Below are positions 52,155 to 61,630 of a stretch of 64,000 nt of DNA, in pieces (position 1 is the first letter of the stretch; each line of letters begins with the position of its first letter). Position numbers and translations under genes: made by a program. The notes below the pieces were generated by a model. That model saw only the letters and a list, made by a program, of their open reading frames with translations, had not been told where the DNA came from and made no database searches. Origin of the DNA: Conexibacter sp. S30A1 (GTDB lineage: Bacteria > Actinomycetota > Thermoleophilia > Solirubrobacterales > Solirubrobacteraceae); NCBI RefSeq assembly GCF_023330665.1, contig NZ_CP097127.1, forward strand, positions 2,294,001-2,358,000. The letters are read 5' to 3'.

Positions 52155-53747
52155 TCAGTGCCGGAAGTGGCGGCGTCCGGCGAAGACCATCGCCGCGCCG
52201 GCGCGGTTGACCGCGGCGATCACCTCGCCGTCACGGATCGAGCCGCCCGGCTGGATGATCGCGGTGACGCCGGCCTCGAGCGCGAGCTCGGCACCGTCGG
52301 CGAACGGGAAGAACGCGTCGGAGGCAAGCACCGTCCCGACGACCGGCGACTGCGCCTTCTGCACCGCCAGGCGCACCGCGTCCACACGGCTCACCTGCCC
52401 GGCGCCGATCCCGACGGTCGCGCCGTCACGCGTCAGCACGATCGCGTTTGACTTCACGTGCTTGCAGACACGCCAGGCGAACGCAAGCTCCGACCACTCC
52501 TCCTCGGTTGGCTGCCGCTCTGAGGCGACCTCCATCACCTCGCGGTCCTCGTTGGAGCTATCACGGTCCTGTACGAGCACGCCACCCGCAACCTGGCGGA
52601 TGGCTGGCTCATAGCGGCCGTCCCAGCGGCGCTCGCGGTCGTCGAGGATCCGCAGGTTTGGCTTGTCGGCGAACACCGCGAGCGCCTCGTCGTCGAAACC
52701 CCGCCCGAGCAGTAGCTCCGCAAACTGCCCGTGGATCGCGCGCGCGGTCTCTTCGTCGACACGGCGGTTGAAGACGATCACCCCACCGAAGGCGGAAGCC
52801 GGGTCGCAGGCGAATGCCCGCTGGTAGGCCTCCAGGGTCGTCCTGCCGACCGCCACGCCACATGGGTTGTTGTGCTTGACGATCACGCAGGCGGGGACGA
52901 CGAACTCGCCCAGCAGCGCGCGTGCGTCGAGGTCGAGCAGGTTGTTGAACGACAGCTCTTTGCCGGCCAGCTGGGCGACCTGCGAGAGCAGGTGCGTGCG
53001 CGCCCCGACCTGGGTGTAGAAGGCACCGCGCTGGTGCGGGTTCTCGCCGTACGGCAGCTCCATCTCACGCTCGAAGGCGCGCACCAAAAGCGGCGGAAAG
53101 TCCTCGTGCTTCTCCTGAAACCAGCGCGTGATCGCGGCGTCGTAGCGGGCCGTGTAGGCGAACGCCTCAGCCGCCAGGCTCTCGCGGGTCTGCAGCGACA
53201 GCTGCCGGTCGCTGGTGCGCAGCTCCTCGAGCACCGCGTCGTAGCTCACAGGCGACACCACGGGGACCGCGAAGGCGAAGTTCTTGGCTGCCGCCCGGAT
53301 CATCGTCGGACCGCCGATGTCGATGTCCTCGATCACCTCCCGCTCGCTGACGCCGCGGCGTGCGGCCGTGCGCTCGAACGGGTAGAGGTTCACGCACACC
53401 AGGTCAACCGGCTCGATCGCGTGCGCGCTGGCCGCCTCCAGGTGCGCGGGGTCGTCACGCCGCGCCAGCAGACTCGCGTACAGCTTCGGGTGCAGCGTCT
53501 TGACGCGCCCGTCCATGATCTCCGGGAACCCTGTCAGGTCGCTGACGGCGCGCACCTCGATCCCGGCCGCAGCGAGCTCCGCCGCGGTGCCACCCGTGGA
53601 CACCAGCTCGATGCCGAGCTCGGCCAGACCACGAGCGAAATCAACGATCCCGGTCTTGTCAGAGACCGATAGAAGCGCCCTTGCGATCTGCACCTGCCCC
53701 GGCGCGCAGGGCGACAGCCCGGTAGGCGCCTCACTCCCCGTTGTCAT
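52155..53747 (-). CDS. purH: Bifunctional AICAR transformylase/IMP cyclohydrolase PurH
   Basis: A 530-residue bifunctional enzyme for the last two steps of IMP synthesis. The IMP cyclohydrolase (MGS-like) N-terminus reads LLSVSDKTGIVDFARGLAEL then STGGTAAELAAAGI. The transformylase half has the KHNNPCG motif and ends with SDAFFPFADGAELALEAGV and QPGGSIRDGEVIAAVNRAG. ATG 53747 is chosen; a frame extending to 53936 overlaps purN. It starts 10 bases after the purN stop. Confidence 0.96.
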   Translation of the reverse strand: MTTGSEAPTGLSPCAPGQVQIARALLSVSDKTGIVDFARGLAELGIELVSTGGTAAELAAAGIEVRAVSDLTGFPEIMDGRVKTLHPKLYASLLARRDDPAHLEAASAHAIEPVDLVCVNLYPFERTAARRGVSEREVIEDIDIGGPTMIRAAAKNFAFAVPVVSPVSYDAVLEELRTSDRQLSLQTRESLAAEAFAYTARYDAAITRWFQEKHEDFPPLLVRAFEREMELPYGENPHQRGAFYTQVGARTHLLSQVAQLAGKELSFNNLLDLDARALLGEFVVPACVIVKHNNPCGVAVGRTTLEAYQRAFACDPASAFGGVIVFNRRVDEETARAIHGQFAELLLGRGFDDEALAVFADKPNLRILDDRERRWDGRYEPAIRQVAGGVLVQDRDSSNEDREVMEVASERQPTEEEWSELAFAWRVCKHVKSNAIVLTRDGATVGIGAGQVSRVDAVRLAVQKAQSPVVGTVLASDAFFPFADGAELALEAGVTAIIQPGGSIRDGEVIAAVNRAGAAMVFAGRRHFRH

Positions 53748-53757
53748 AGCCGCGACT

Positions 53758-54408
53758 CTACCGCTCTGGCAGGACCGCGAGGGGTCCAACCAGCACGCGG
53801 CGCGGGTGCGTGGAGGCGATCCGCACGGCGCCACGGGCAAACAGCCTGACGACCTCAGGCAGCATCTGGTGCTCCAGCGCCTGCAGGTGCGGCACCACGT
53901 CCGCCGGCTCACGCGCATCCGGCAGGCTGACCGCACGCTGCATGATGACCGGCCCGCTGTCAGCGCCGGGGTCGGCGTAGTGCACCGTCACCCCGAACAG
54001 CTTGACGCCGTAGGCGAGCGCCTGACCGACCGCATCCAGCCCCGCGAAGGCCGGCAGGAGCGACGGGTGGATGTTGATCACCGCGTCCGGGAAGCGGTCC
54101 AGGAACTCCTCGCAGACGAGCTGCATGTAGCCGGCCATCACCACCAGCTGGGCGCCCTGTTCGCGCAGCCAGCCCGCCATCGCCCGGTCACGCGCGCGCC
54201 GATCTCCCCGGAAATCCTGGCGGCCAAAGACGGCCGTTGGGATCTCGGCCGCGGCGGCGCGCTCGAGCGCCTGTGCCTCCGGGTTGTCGGAGGCGACGGC
54301 GACGATGCGCACGCCGTCGCGGCCGTGCACCTGATCGATCAGCGCCTGCAGATTGGTGCCAACCCCAGATGCCAGGACGGCCACCCTCAAAGAATCACCA
54401 GAGCTCAT
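53758..54408 (-). CDS. purN: Phosphoribosylglycinamide formyltransferase PurN
   Basis: A 216-residue GAR transformylase using 10-formyl-THF. It begins LRVAVLASGVGTNLQALIDQ. The catalytic Asn/His are in DAVINIHPSLLPAFAG and the Asp in YADPGADSGPVIMQ. ATG 54408 is preferred; a TTG four codons upstream (54420) is in frame. It lies 24 bases after the purF stop in the purine operon. Confidence 0.94.
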   Translation of the reverse strand: MSSGDSLRVAVLASGVGTNLQALIDQVHGRDGVRIVAVASDNPEAQALERAAAAEIPTAVFGRQDFRGDRRARDRAMAGWLREQGAQLVVMAGYMQLVCEEFLDRFPDAVINIHPSLLPAFAGLDAVGQALAYGVKLFGVTVHYADPGADSGPVIMQRAVSLPDAREPADVVPHLQALEHQMLPEVVRLFARGAVRIASTHPRRVLVGPLAVLPER

Positions 54409-54432
54409 CTGCTTATCCAAAACCTACAGCAG

Positions 54433-55908
54433 CTAGCTCGCCGCGGCTTGCACGAGCGGCAGCGGCCGGTGCTCGAGCGCGTATTTCCCGCCGGCGGCCT
54501 CGGTGCCGGCAAGCGGGTACTCGCCGCTGAAGCAGGCGTCACAGTGCTCGCCACGCAGCCCGCGCACGGCCTCATAGACACCCGCCAGGGACAGGTACGC
54601 GAGCGAGTCCGCGCCGATCAGACGACAGACTTCGTCGACCGAACGCCCGTGCGCGACCATCTCCTCGCGGGAGGACATGTCGATGCCGTAGTGGCAGGGA
54701 TGCTTGATCGGCGGCGAGGAGATGCGCAGATGAATCTCGGCGGCGCCCGCGTCACGCAGCATCGCCACGATCTGCGGCATCGTGTTGCCCCGCACGATCG
54801 AGTCGTCGACCACCACCAGGCGCTTGCCTTGGACCACCTCCGGAAGCGGGTTGAACTTCAAGCGCAGGCCGTTGCGCCGCAACTGCTGGCCGGGCTGGAT
54901 GAAGGTGCGCGCCACGTAGCGGTTCTTGATGAAACCGTCGTCCTGGGGCAGCCCCGCGGCCTGTGCCAGGCCACGCGCGGCGGCGTTGCCGGAGTCGGGG
55001 ATCGCGATCACGAGATCAGCATCCACCGGCGCCTCACGCCACAGGATCGCGCCCATCCGTGCACGCGTCACCTGCAGCCGCTGGCCGTGCATCAGCGAGT
55101 CCGGACGCGCGAAGTAGATGTACTCAAAGACGCAGAACGCGCGCCGCTCGGCACTTGAAACGATCTGCGAACGCACACCGCTTGCGTCGAGCGTGAGCAC
55201 CTCACCGGGCTCCACGTCGCGCAGGAAGCGCGCGCCGATCAGGTCAAAGGCACACGACTCGCTGGCCACGCAGTACACCGGCGGGCCCGCTTGCACGCCG
55301 TCGATCACGCCGAGCGCCAGCGGCCGCAGCCCGTGCGGGTCGCGGAAGGCGACCACACGGTCGGCGCTCATGACCACCGTCGAGAAGGCACCGCGCAACC
55401 GCGGCAACACGTCAGCTACAGCCTCCTCCAGCGTGTCGGCGGGGTGTGTTGCCAGCAGCGCCGCGATGATCTCCGAATCGGAGGTGGAGCTGAAGCTGAC
55501 CGCGGACTCGCGCAGCTCGTTGTGCAGCTCCACGGCGTTGATCAGGTTGCCGTTGTGCGCCAGCGCGAGCGCACGGCGATCCTCGCGCACGATCGGCTGC
55601 GCGTTCTCCCACTCCGAGGACCCGGTCGTCGAGTAGCGCACGTGCCCGATCGCCAGATCCCCGACCAGCGAGCGCAGCATGTGCTCGTCAAAGACCTGCG
55701 AGACCAGCCCCTGCTCGCGCGTGCCCCAGATCGAGCCACCCAGCGGCGCGACCGCGATGCCAGCCGACTCCTGGCCACGATGCTGAAGCGCGTAGAGCGC
55801 GAAGTAGGTCAGCCGAGCAACCTCAACGCCCGGCGCCCCGGCCGCGAATATGCCAAACACACCACACTCGTCGCGCGGTCCGTCACGATGATCCAGAAGC
55901 GTTGACAC
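54433..55908 (-). CDS. purF: Amidophosphoribosyltransferase PurF
   Basis: A 491-residue enzyme for the first committed step of purine synthesis. The glutaminase Cys follows a short propeptide (DHRDGPRDECGVFGIFAAG). FALYALQHRGQESAGIAV follows, and the PRPP-binding motif is VVVDDSIVRGNTMPQIVAML. GTG 55908 is the chosen start since the upstream frame (to 56166) overlaps purL. It starts 24 bases after the purL stop. Confidence 0.95.
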   Translation of the reverse strand: MSTLLDHRDGPRDECGVFGIFAAGAPGVEVARLTYFALYALQHRGQESAGIAVAPLGGSIWGTREQGLVSQVFDEHMLRSLVGDLAIGHVRYSTTGSSEWENAQPIVREDRRALALAHNGNLINAVELHNELRESAVSFSSTSDSEIIAALLATHPADTLEEAVADVLPRLRGAFSTVVMSADRVVAFRDPHGLRPLALGVIDGVQAGPPVYCVASESCAFDLIGARFLRDVEPGEVLTLDASGVRSQIVSSAERRAFCVFEYIYFARPDSLMHGQRLQVTRARMGAILWREAPVDADLVIAIPDSGNAAARGLAQAAGLPQDDGFIKNRYVARTFIQPGQQLRRNGLRLKFNPLPEVVQGKRLVVVDDSIVRGNTMPQIVAMLRDAGAAEIHLRISSPPIKHPCHYGIDMSSREEMVAHGRSVDEVCRLIGADSLAYLSLAGVYEAVRGLRGEHCDACFSGEYPLAGTEAAGGKYALEHRPLPLVQAAAS

Positions 55909-55931
55909 CGGAGGCTGACCTACGGTCGAGC

Positions 55932-58139
55932 TTAGCTGACGAGCGCCGCGAGCCCGTCGCCATGGATCGCGGAAAGCTCGGAAACTGGCAGCTTCAGCAG
56001 ACCCTCGACGTTCAGCTCGCGCCCGCCGACGGCGCCGATCACGCGCAGCCCCGCGAGCGCCTCGGTGGGGCCACTGACGATGAACGCGGTGCCCAGGTCC
56101 TCGCCGAACGGGTCCAGGCCGTCTGGGAGCGTGACGATCGCGCCCACCCCACCGGCGATGCAGCACTCGGCCAGCGCCACCAGGAGGCCGCCCTCGGCGA
56201 TGTCGTGTGCGCTGGTGAAGGCACGCGTGCGCACGCCCTCACGCACCCGCTGGTGGGCGGAGCGGAGCGCCACCACGTCCTTGCCAGGCAGTGCGCCAGC
56301 GGGCGCACTGCCGTGGAGCTTGGCGATCTCAGAGCCGTCACGGCGCGGGTTGAAGTCCCCGACCAGCGCGATGCGGTCGCCCGGGTTGGCGAAGCCCAGC
56401 CGGCCGGCGTGGCGCACGTCCGGCAGGCGGCCAACCATGCCGATCACCGGCGTGGGCAGAATCGGGCCCTCGGGCGACTCGTTGTAGAGCGAGACGTTGC
56501 CGCCGACCACCGGCACGTCGAGGTCGCGACAGGCCTGCGCGAGGCCCTCCACGGCCTCGACCAGCTGCCAGGCCACGTGCGGCTTCTCCGGATTGCCGAA
56601 GTTCAGGCAGTTGGTCAGCCCGAGCGGCTCGGCGCCGACGCAGGCGAGGTTGGCGGCGCACTCGTAGACGACCTCGGCGGCGCCGGCGCGCGGGTCGACC
56701 GCAACCCGGCGGCCGTTACCGTCAATCGCGACCGCGATCCCCGGGATCGGCTCGCCGCCCGCACCGCTCGAGGCGCTCAGCACCGGCAGCGCCAGCACCG
56801 CGGCGTCGGCCTCGCCGGGGCGGCGCACGGTGCGTGACTGCACCACCGGGTCGTACTGCTCATAGACCGGCAGGCGCGAGGCGATGTTGGCGCTCGCGAG
56901 CAGGGCCTTTAGCTGTGTGGCCGGGTCAGCGTCGGTGGCGACCCGCTGGTCGCCACCGCCGTAGAGCGTGGTCGTGGGCCGTTCGGGCGCGAGGTCATAC
57001 AGCGGGCAGTCGTCGACCAGCAGCTCGACCGGGATCTCACCGACCAGCTCGCTGCCGCGCAGGATGCGGAAGTGGCGGCTTGCGGTCACCTCGCCAATCA
57101 CGGCCGCCTGCACCTCCCAGCGCTCACAGACCGCCGTGACCTGGTCGAGCAGGCGCGGCTCGACCACGCAGAGCATGCGCTCCTGCGATTCGGAGACCAT
57201 GATCTCAAACGGCTCCATGTCGGCCTCGCGCAGCGGCACACGTGAGACGTCGATGTCCAGGCCGACACCGCCCTTGCTGGCCATCTCTGAGGCGGCGGAG
57301 GTCAGGCCCGCTGCGCCGAGGTCCTGCAGCGAGGCCAACAGCTCGCGGTCGAGCAGCTCGAGGCTGCACTCCATCAGCTTCTTCTCGGCGAACGGGTCGC
57401 CGATCTGCACGGTTGGGCGCTTGGCGTGGTCGCCGCCATCGCCACCCGTGCCGCCGCTCAGCTCGGCGCTGGCCAGCACCGAGGCGCCGCCGATCCCGTC
57501 CCGGCCGGTCCGCGCCCCGAACAGGAGCACGAGGTTCCCGGGGCCGGCGGCGGCGGCGCTGGTCAGCCGGTCGTGTGGCGCCAGCCCGACGGCCATCGCG
57601 TTGACCAGGCAGTTCTGCTCGTAGCTTTGCTCGAAGTAGATCTCGCCGCCGACGGTCGGCACGCCGATCGAGTTGCCGTAGTGGCCGATGCCTGCCACGG
57701 CGTGCTCGAGCAGGTAGCGGGACCGCTGCGAGCTTGCCGGCTCGCCGAAGCGCAGGCTGTCGAGCACCGCGATCGGGCGCGCGCCGACCGCAAAGATGTC
57801 CCTGAGGATCCCGCCGACCCCGGTCGCCGCGCCCTGAAAGGGCTCAACAGCGCTCGGATGGTTGTGGGACTCGACCTTGAAGGCGACCGCCAGGCCGTCG
57901 CCGGCGTCGACCGCGCCGGCGTTCTCACCGGGCCCGACCAGCACGTGCGCACCCTCGGTCGGCAGGCGGCGCAGGAGCTTCTTGGAGTGCTTGTAGGCAC
58001 AGTGCTCGGACCACATCAGCGACAGCATCGCCAGCTCCACGTCGGTGGGTGTGCGGCCGAGCCCGTCGAGGATCAGCGCGTACTCGTGGTCGGTGAGGCC
58101 TAGCTCCCGGTGACGCGGCTGGGTGTCGGTGTCGGTCAT
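55932..58139 (-). CDS. purL: FGAM synthase subunit PurL (small form)
   Basis: A 735-residue ATP-dependent subunit, the small PurL form that works with PurS and PurQ. The N-terminus is LGLTDHEYALILDGLGRTPT. The catalytic His lies in LMWSEHCAYKHSKKLL and the ATP/Mg region in FKVESHNHPSAVEPFQGAAT. The separate PurS and PurQ genes precede it. It starts 19 bases after the purQ stop. Confidence 0.96.
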   Translation of the reverse strand: MTDTDTQPRHRELGLTDHEYALILDGLGRTPTDVELAMLSLMWSEHCAYKHSKKLLRRLPTEGAHVLVGPGENAGAVDAGDGLAVAFKVESHNHPSAVEPFQGAATGVGGILRDIFAVGARPIAVLDSLRFGEPASSQRSRYLLEHAVAGIGHYGNSIGVPTVGGEIYFEQSYEQNCLVNAMAVGLAPHDRLTSAAAAGPGNLVLLFGARTGRDGIGGASVLASAELSGGTGGDGGDHAKRPTVQIGDPFAEKKLMECSLELLDRELLASLQDLGAAGLTSAASEMASKGGVGLDIDVSRVPLREADMEPFEIMVSESQERMLCVVEPRLLDQVTAVCERWEVQAAVIGEVTASRHFRILRGSELVGEIPVELLVDDCPLYDLAPERPTTTLYGGGDQRVATDADPATQLKALLASANIASRLPVYEQYDPVVQSRTVRRPGEADAAVLALPVLSASSGAGGEPIPGIAVAIDGNGRRVAVDPRAGAAEVVYECAANLACVGAEPLGLTNCLNFGNPEKPHVAWQLVEAVEGLAQACRDLDVPVVGGNVSLYNESPEGPILPTPVIGMVGRLPDVRHAGRLGFANPGDRIALVGDFNPRRDGSEIAKLHGSAPAGALPGKDVVALRSAHQRVREGVRTRAFTSAHDIAEGGLLVALAECCIAGGVGAIVTLPDGLDPFGEDLGTAFIVSGPTEALAGLRVIGAVGGRELNVEGLLKLPVSELSAIHGDGLAALVS

Positions 58140-58158
58140 CGCTCGCGAGGGGAGCTGT

Positions 58159-58805
<647 letters not shown>

Positions 58806-58809
<4 letters not shown>

Positions 58810-59030
58810 AGCGACTCGATGATCTCGTAGTCCTCGATGAGCGGGTTCGCCAGCAGGCGCTCGCACATCGCCGGCAGCTGGCTTGGGTCCTCCACGTCGA
58901 GCTCCACCAGACGCCCAATGTGGACCCCGGAGACGCCTGAGAAGCCGAGCGCCGGCAGCGCCCGCTCCACCGCCTGGCCCTGCGGGTCGAGGATGCCCGC
59001 CTTGGGACGGATCAGCACACGGGCGCGCAT
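58806..59030 (-). CDS. purS: FGAM synthase accessory subunit PurS
   Basis: A 74-residue PurS. ARVLIRPKAGILDPQGQAVE, then FSGVSGVHIGRLVELDVED and LIEDYEIIESL, matches the family throughout. It brings PurL and PurQ together. It begins 19 bases after the purC stop. Confidence 0.94.
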
Positions 59031-59049
59031 CAGCCGCTCACCGCCTTCA

Positions 59050-59952
59050 TCAGCCGCGCACCGCCCTGGCTTCAGGGGCGCCGGTGCGCGCCAGCCAGTC
59101 CGCGAAGCTCGAGCCGCTCAGGCGCTCGTAGGCTTCGATGTAGCGCTCGCGCGTGCGGGTGACGATCTCGGGCGGGATCTCCGGCGCCGGCGGCAGCTTG
59201 TCCCAGCCGGTTCCGGCAGCCCAGTCGCGGGCGATCTGCTTGTCGAAGCTGGGCTGGCCGTGGCCCGGCTCATAGCCATCAAGCGGCCAGAAGCGCGAGG
59301 AGTCGGGTGTGCAGACCTCGTCGCCGAGCGTCAGCGTGCCGTTTGTGTCCAGACCGAACTCGAACTTCGTGTCGGCGAGGATGATGCCGCTTGCGCGGGC
59401 GTGCTCGGCGGCGTGACGGTAGAGACTGACGGCCGCCTCGCGCAGACGCTCGGCCAGGTCGCGGTCACCGAGCAGCTCCGTGAGGCGCGCGAAGTCGAGC
59501 GGCTCGTCGTGGCCGATGTCGGCCTTGGTGGTTGGGGTGAAGATCGGCTCGGGCAGCTGGTCTGACTCGCGCAGTCCGGCCGGCAGCTCGACGCCCGAGA
59601 TCACACCGGTCTGCTGGTAGTCCCGCCAGCCGGAGCCGCTCAGATAGCCACGCACGATCGCTTCGACCGGCAGCATCCGGAGCTTCTTGACGACCATCGC
59701 CCGGCCCCTGACCGCAGCCGGCACGCCGGCGGTGACCGAGACCAGATGGTTGGGAAAGAGATCCCTGGTGCGCTCGGACCAGAAGGTCGAGATCGCCGTG
59801 AGCACGGCACCCTTGTCGGGGACCGGGTTGGGGTGCACCGCGTCGTAGGTGGAGATGCGGTCGGAGGCGACCAGCAGCAGCTCATCGTCCAGGTCGTATA
59901 TCTCCCGCACCTTCCCGGAGGCGACGAGATGGAGGTCGGTGATGGCCACCAT
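59050..59952 (-). CDS. purC: SAICAR synthetase PurC
   Basis: A 300-residue ligase joining aspartate to CAIR. It begins VAITDLHLVASGKVREIYDL then VASDRISTYDAVHP, the ATP-binding start of PurC. GYLSGSGWRDYQQTG and IILADTKFEFG follow. ATG 59952 gives the family N-terminus; a longer frame to 59982 overlaps the LysR gene. It is 10 bases after the LysR stop and opens the purine genes proper. Confidence 0.95.
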   Translation of the reverse strand: MVAITDLHLVASGKVREIYDLDDELLLVASDRISTYDAVHPNPVPDKGAVLTAISTFWSERTRDLFPNHLVSVTAGVPAAVRGRAMVVKKLRMLPVEAIVRGYLSGSGWRDYQQTGVISGVELPAGLRESDQLPEPIFTPTTKADIGHDEPLDFARLTELLGDRDLAERLREAAVSLYRHAAEHARASGIILADTKFEFGLDTNGTLTLGDEVCTPDSSRFWPLDGYEPGHGQPSFDKQIARDWAAGTGWDKLPPAPEIPPEIVTRTRERYIEAYERLSGSSFADWLARTGAPEARAVRG

Positions 59953-59962
59953 TGTGGCGATC

Positions 59963-61285
59963 CTACCGGTTGGGGCCAGCACCTGGATGGCCCCACACCC
60001 CCTGCGGCACGCCGGGCGTCAGCGGCAGGTCCGCGTCGGGCAGGCCGGCGAGCGGGCCCGCCAGCGCCACGGCCGCGGCCAGCGGCGGCGTCTGTCCGGT
60101 GGGAACCTCCGACTCGACGCCCGCCGGCGCCCCGGAGCGCGGGCGGGCGAAAGGTGTGTGCAGGATGTGGCCTGCCACCGTCTGCACCTCGGGTCGCAGG
60201 TCGAGCATCGTGCCGACCCAGACCAGCGCGTAGTCGAGGCCGAAGCGCAGGCCCTCGACGCGACGGACCTCCAGCTGCTGCTCGGGATTCGCGCGCGCGG
60301 CCATCATCGAGATCAGCGCCGGGCGGCCGCGGGTCTGCGCTAGCGCCAGGATGGTGGCGCTCGAGCCGACGACCGCGTCGGGCGCCGTGCGCTCGAGCCC
60401 CTGGCGCTCGAGTGTGGCGTTCACGACGCGGCTCGAGTTGGACCACGGGTCGCGCTGCAGGATCTCGGTCTGGGCGAACTCCTGAGCGGGGATCTCCTCG
60501 TACTGCTCCCAGGGATGGCCGGAGGGGACCGCGACCACGAGCTCATCGCGCCATACGATCCACTGCTCGAGCCCGTCCGAGTAGAGCGCGTAGGGATCCA
60601 CGCTGGCGATCCCCAGGTCGCTGCGCCCGTCGCGCACGAGCTCCCGGACCAGCTCGGAGTTGGCCGAGATCAGCTCGGTCGCGAGGCCCGGCTCGCTGTC
60701 GGCCAGCTGGCCCAGCACCAGCGGCAGGCGCAGCTCCGCAACCGTCGGGCTGGCGGCGATCCGCACCGGCGCGCTGGGCGGGGAGCTGATCAGCGCCTGG
60801 ACCGAATCGGCGCTGCGCAGCAGTCGGCGGGCCGCGCTGTAGAGCTGAACTCCAGCTGGGGTGAGCGTGACCCCGCGGCTCGAGCGCTCAAACAGGTTGG
60901 CGCCGGCGACGTGCTCGAGCGCGCGCATGCGCTTTGACATCGCCGGCTGGCTGACGCCCATCGCGCGCGCCGCCTCGGCGATGCTGCCGAGCGTCGCGGC
61001 GGCACAGAAGGCGCGCAGCTCGCCGACCTCCAAATCGCGCACCGGCACGTGGCGGCGGGCTGCGGGCCGAGGCCCGCTGGATGGCCGCGGCGGAGGGATG
61101 GGCGGCGGCGTGGGGCGCGCCTCGGCCACGGGCGCGGACGGCTCCGGGGCTGGACCGGCGGCCTGCTCGGCAAGCGCGAACAGCTCGTCGATGCCGAGTG
61201 GCTCCGCGCTCAGGCGCCCAGACTGGCCCGCCGGCTCTTGCGTGCCACCCTGATCGCCTCGCAGCGCCGACATGGGCGGGAGCAT
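59963..61285 (-). CDS. LysR-type regulator with proline-rich N-terminal extension
   Basis: A LysR regulator of about 440 residues. About 80 residues of Ala/Pro-rich, likely disordered sequence precede the winged helix (VGELRAFCAAATLGSIAEAA then MGVSQPAMSKRMRALEHVAG). The substrate-binding domain follows (PVRIAASPTVAELRLPLVLG). Normal LysR proteins of ~300 residues begin directly at the helix. ATG 61285 is preferred; frames reach 61339 through a hairpin. It stops 10 bases before purC, so it is probably co-transcribed with the purine genes and may control them. Confidence 0.88.
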   Translation of the reverse strand: MLPPMSALRGDQGGTQEPAGQSGRLSAEPLGIDELFALAEQAAGPAPEPSAPVAEARPTPPPIPPPRPSSGPRPAARRHVPVRDLEVGELRAFCAAATLGSIAEAARAMGVSQPAMSKRMRALEHVAGANLFERSSRGVTLTPAGVQLYSAARRLLRSADSVQALISSPPSAPVRIAASPTVAELRLPLVLGQLADSEPGLATELISANSELVRELVRDGRSDLGIASVDPYALYSDGLEQWIVWRDELVVAVPSGHPWEQYEEIPAQEFAQTEILQRDPWSNSSRVVNATLERQGLERTAPDAVVGSSATILALAQTRGRPALISMMAARANPEQQLEVRRVEGLRFGLDYALVWVGTMLDLRPEVQTVAGHILHTPFARPRSGAPAGVESEVPTGQTPPLAAAVALAGPLAGLPDADLPLTPGVPQGVWGHPGAGPNR

Positions 61286-61315
61286 AAGTGAGCCCCCGGA
61301 CCAGCTTAAACGCTC

Positions 61316-61345
61316 AAACCCTTGCAACGCATCTTGCAAGGGTTT
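61316..61345. promoter_or_regulatory. Perfect 12-bp hairpin/palindrome upstream of LysR
   Basis: AAACCCTTGCAA (61316-61327) and TTGCAAGGGTTT (61334-61345) pair perfectly around a six-base loop. It lies 30 bases upstream of the LysR start in a divergent promoter region, so an operator or an attenuator-like element is more likely than a terminator. Confidence 0.5.
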
Positions 61346-61599
61346 CTAAGGGTATTTACGGAAACTTCCGATCAGGACCGTGAGTGTGTCGGGCGGGGTC
61401 GAGGAATCGGATCCCGCTCGATTCCTCGACCCAGCTCAAATGAAACTAACCAATGACGCGGACACCCATGGTGGCGACTCCCTTGTGTTTGCCGTGAATT
61501 TCTTGAACGTTTTCCGCTTGAAGGTGCTACTGACGGAAGGTGCTGCTTAGCGCGCTACGAAGATTGCCCCTGTGTCCCACGCGCCGGTAGAGCCGACCT
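61346..61599. other. Divergent promoter region
   Basis: About 250 bases between the LysR-side hairpin and the MFS-side palindrome, noticeably less GC-rich than its surroundings. It must hold the two divergent promoters; I cannot place the -10/-35 boxes with confidence. Confidence 0.4.
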
Positions 61600-61618
61600 G
61601 GTTATGCCGCGCATAACC
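61600..61618. promoter_or_regulatory. Palindrome GGTTATGC-N3-GCATAACC ahead of MFS gene
   Basis: Arms of 8 bases with a 3-base spacer lie 12 bases before the MFS start. The shape suits a dimeric repressor operator. The regulator is not identified; the divergent LysR is one candidate. Confidence 0.5.
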
Positions 61619-61630
61619 GCCCGTTAGCCG

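Noticed and set aside
53500..55158. Long plus-strand frame of 552 residues over purH/purN/purF
   Set aside because: It is the GC-rich antisense shadow of three certain purine genes and has no domain content.
55909..56166. N-terminal extension of purF
   Set aside because: It overlaps the 3' end of purL, and PurF normally starts just before the catalytic Cys.
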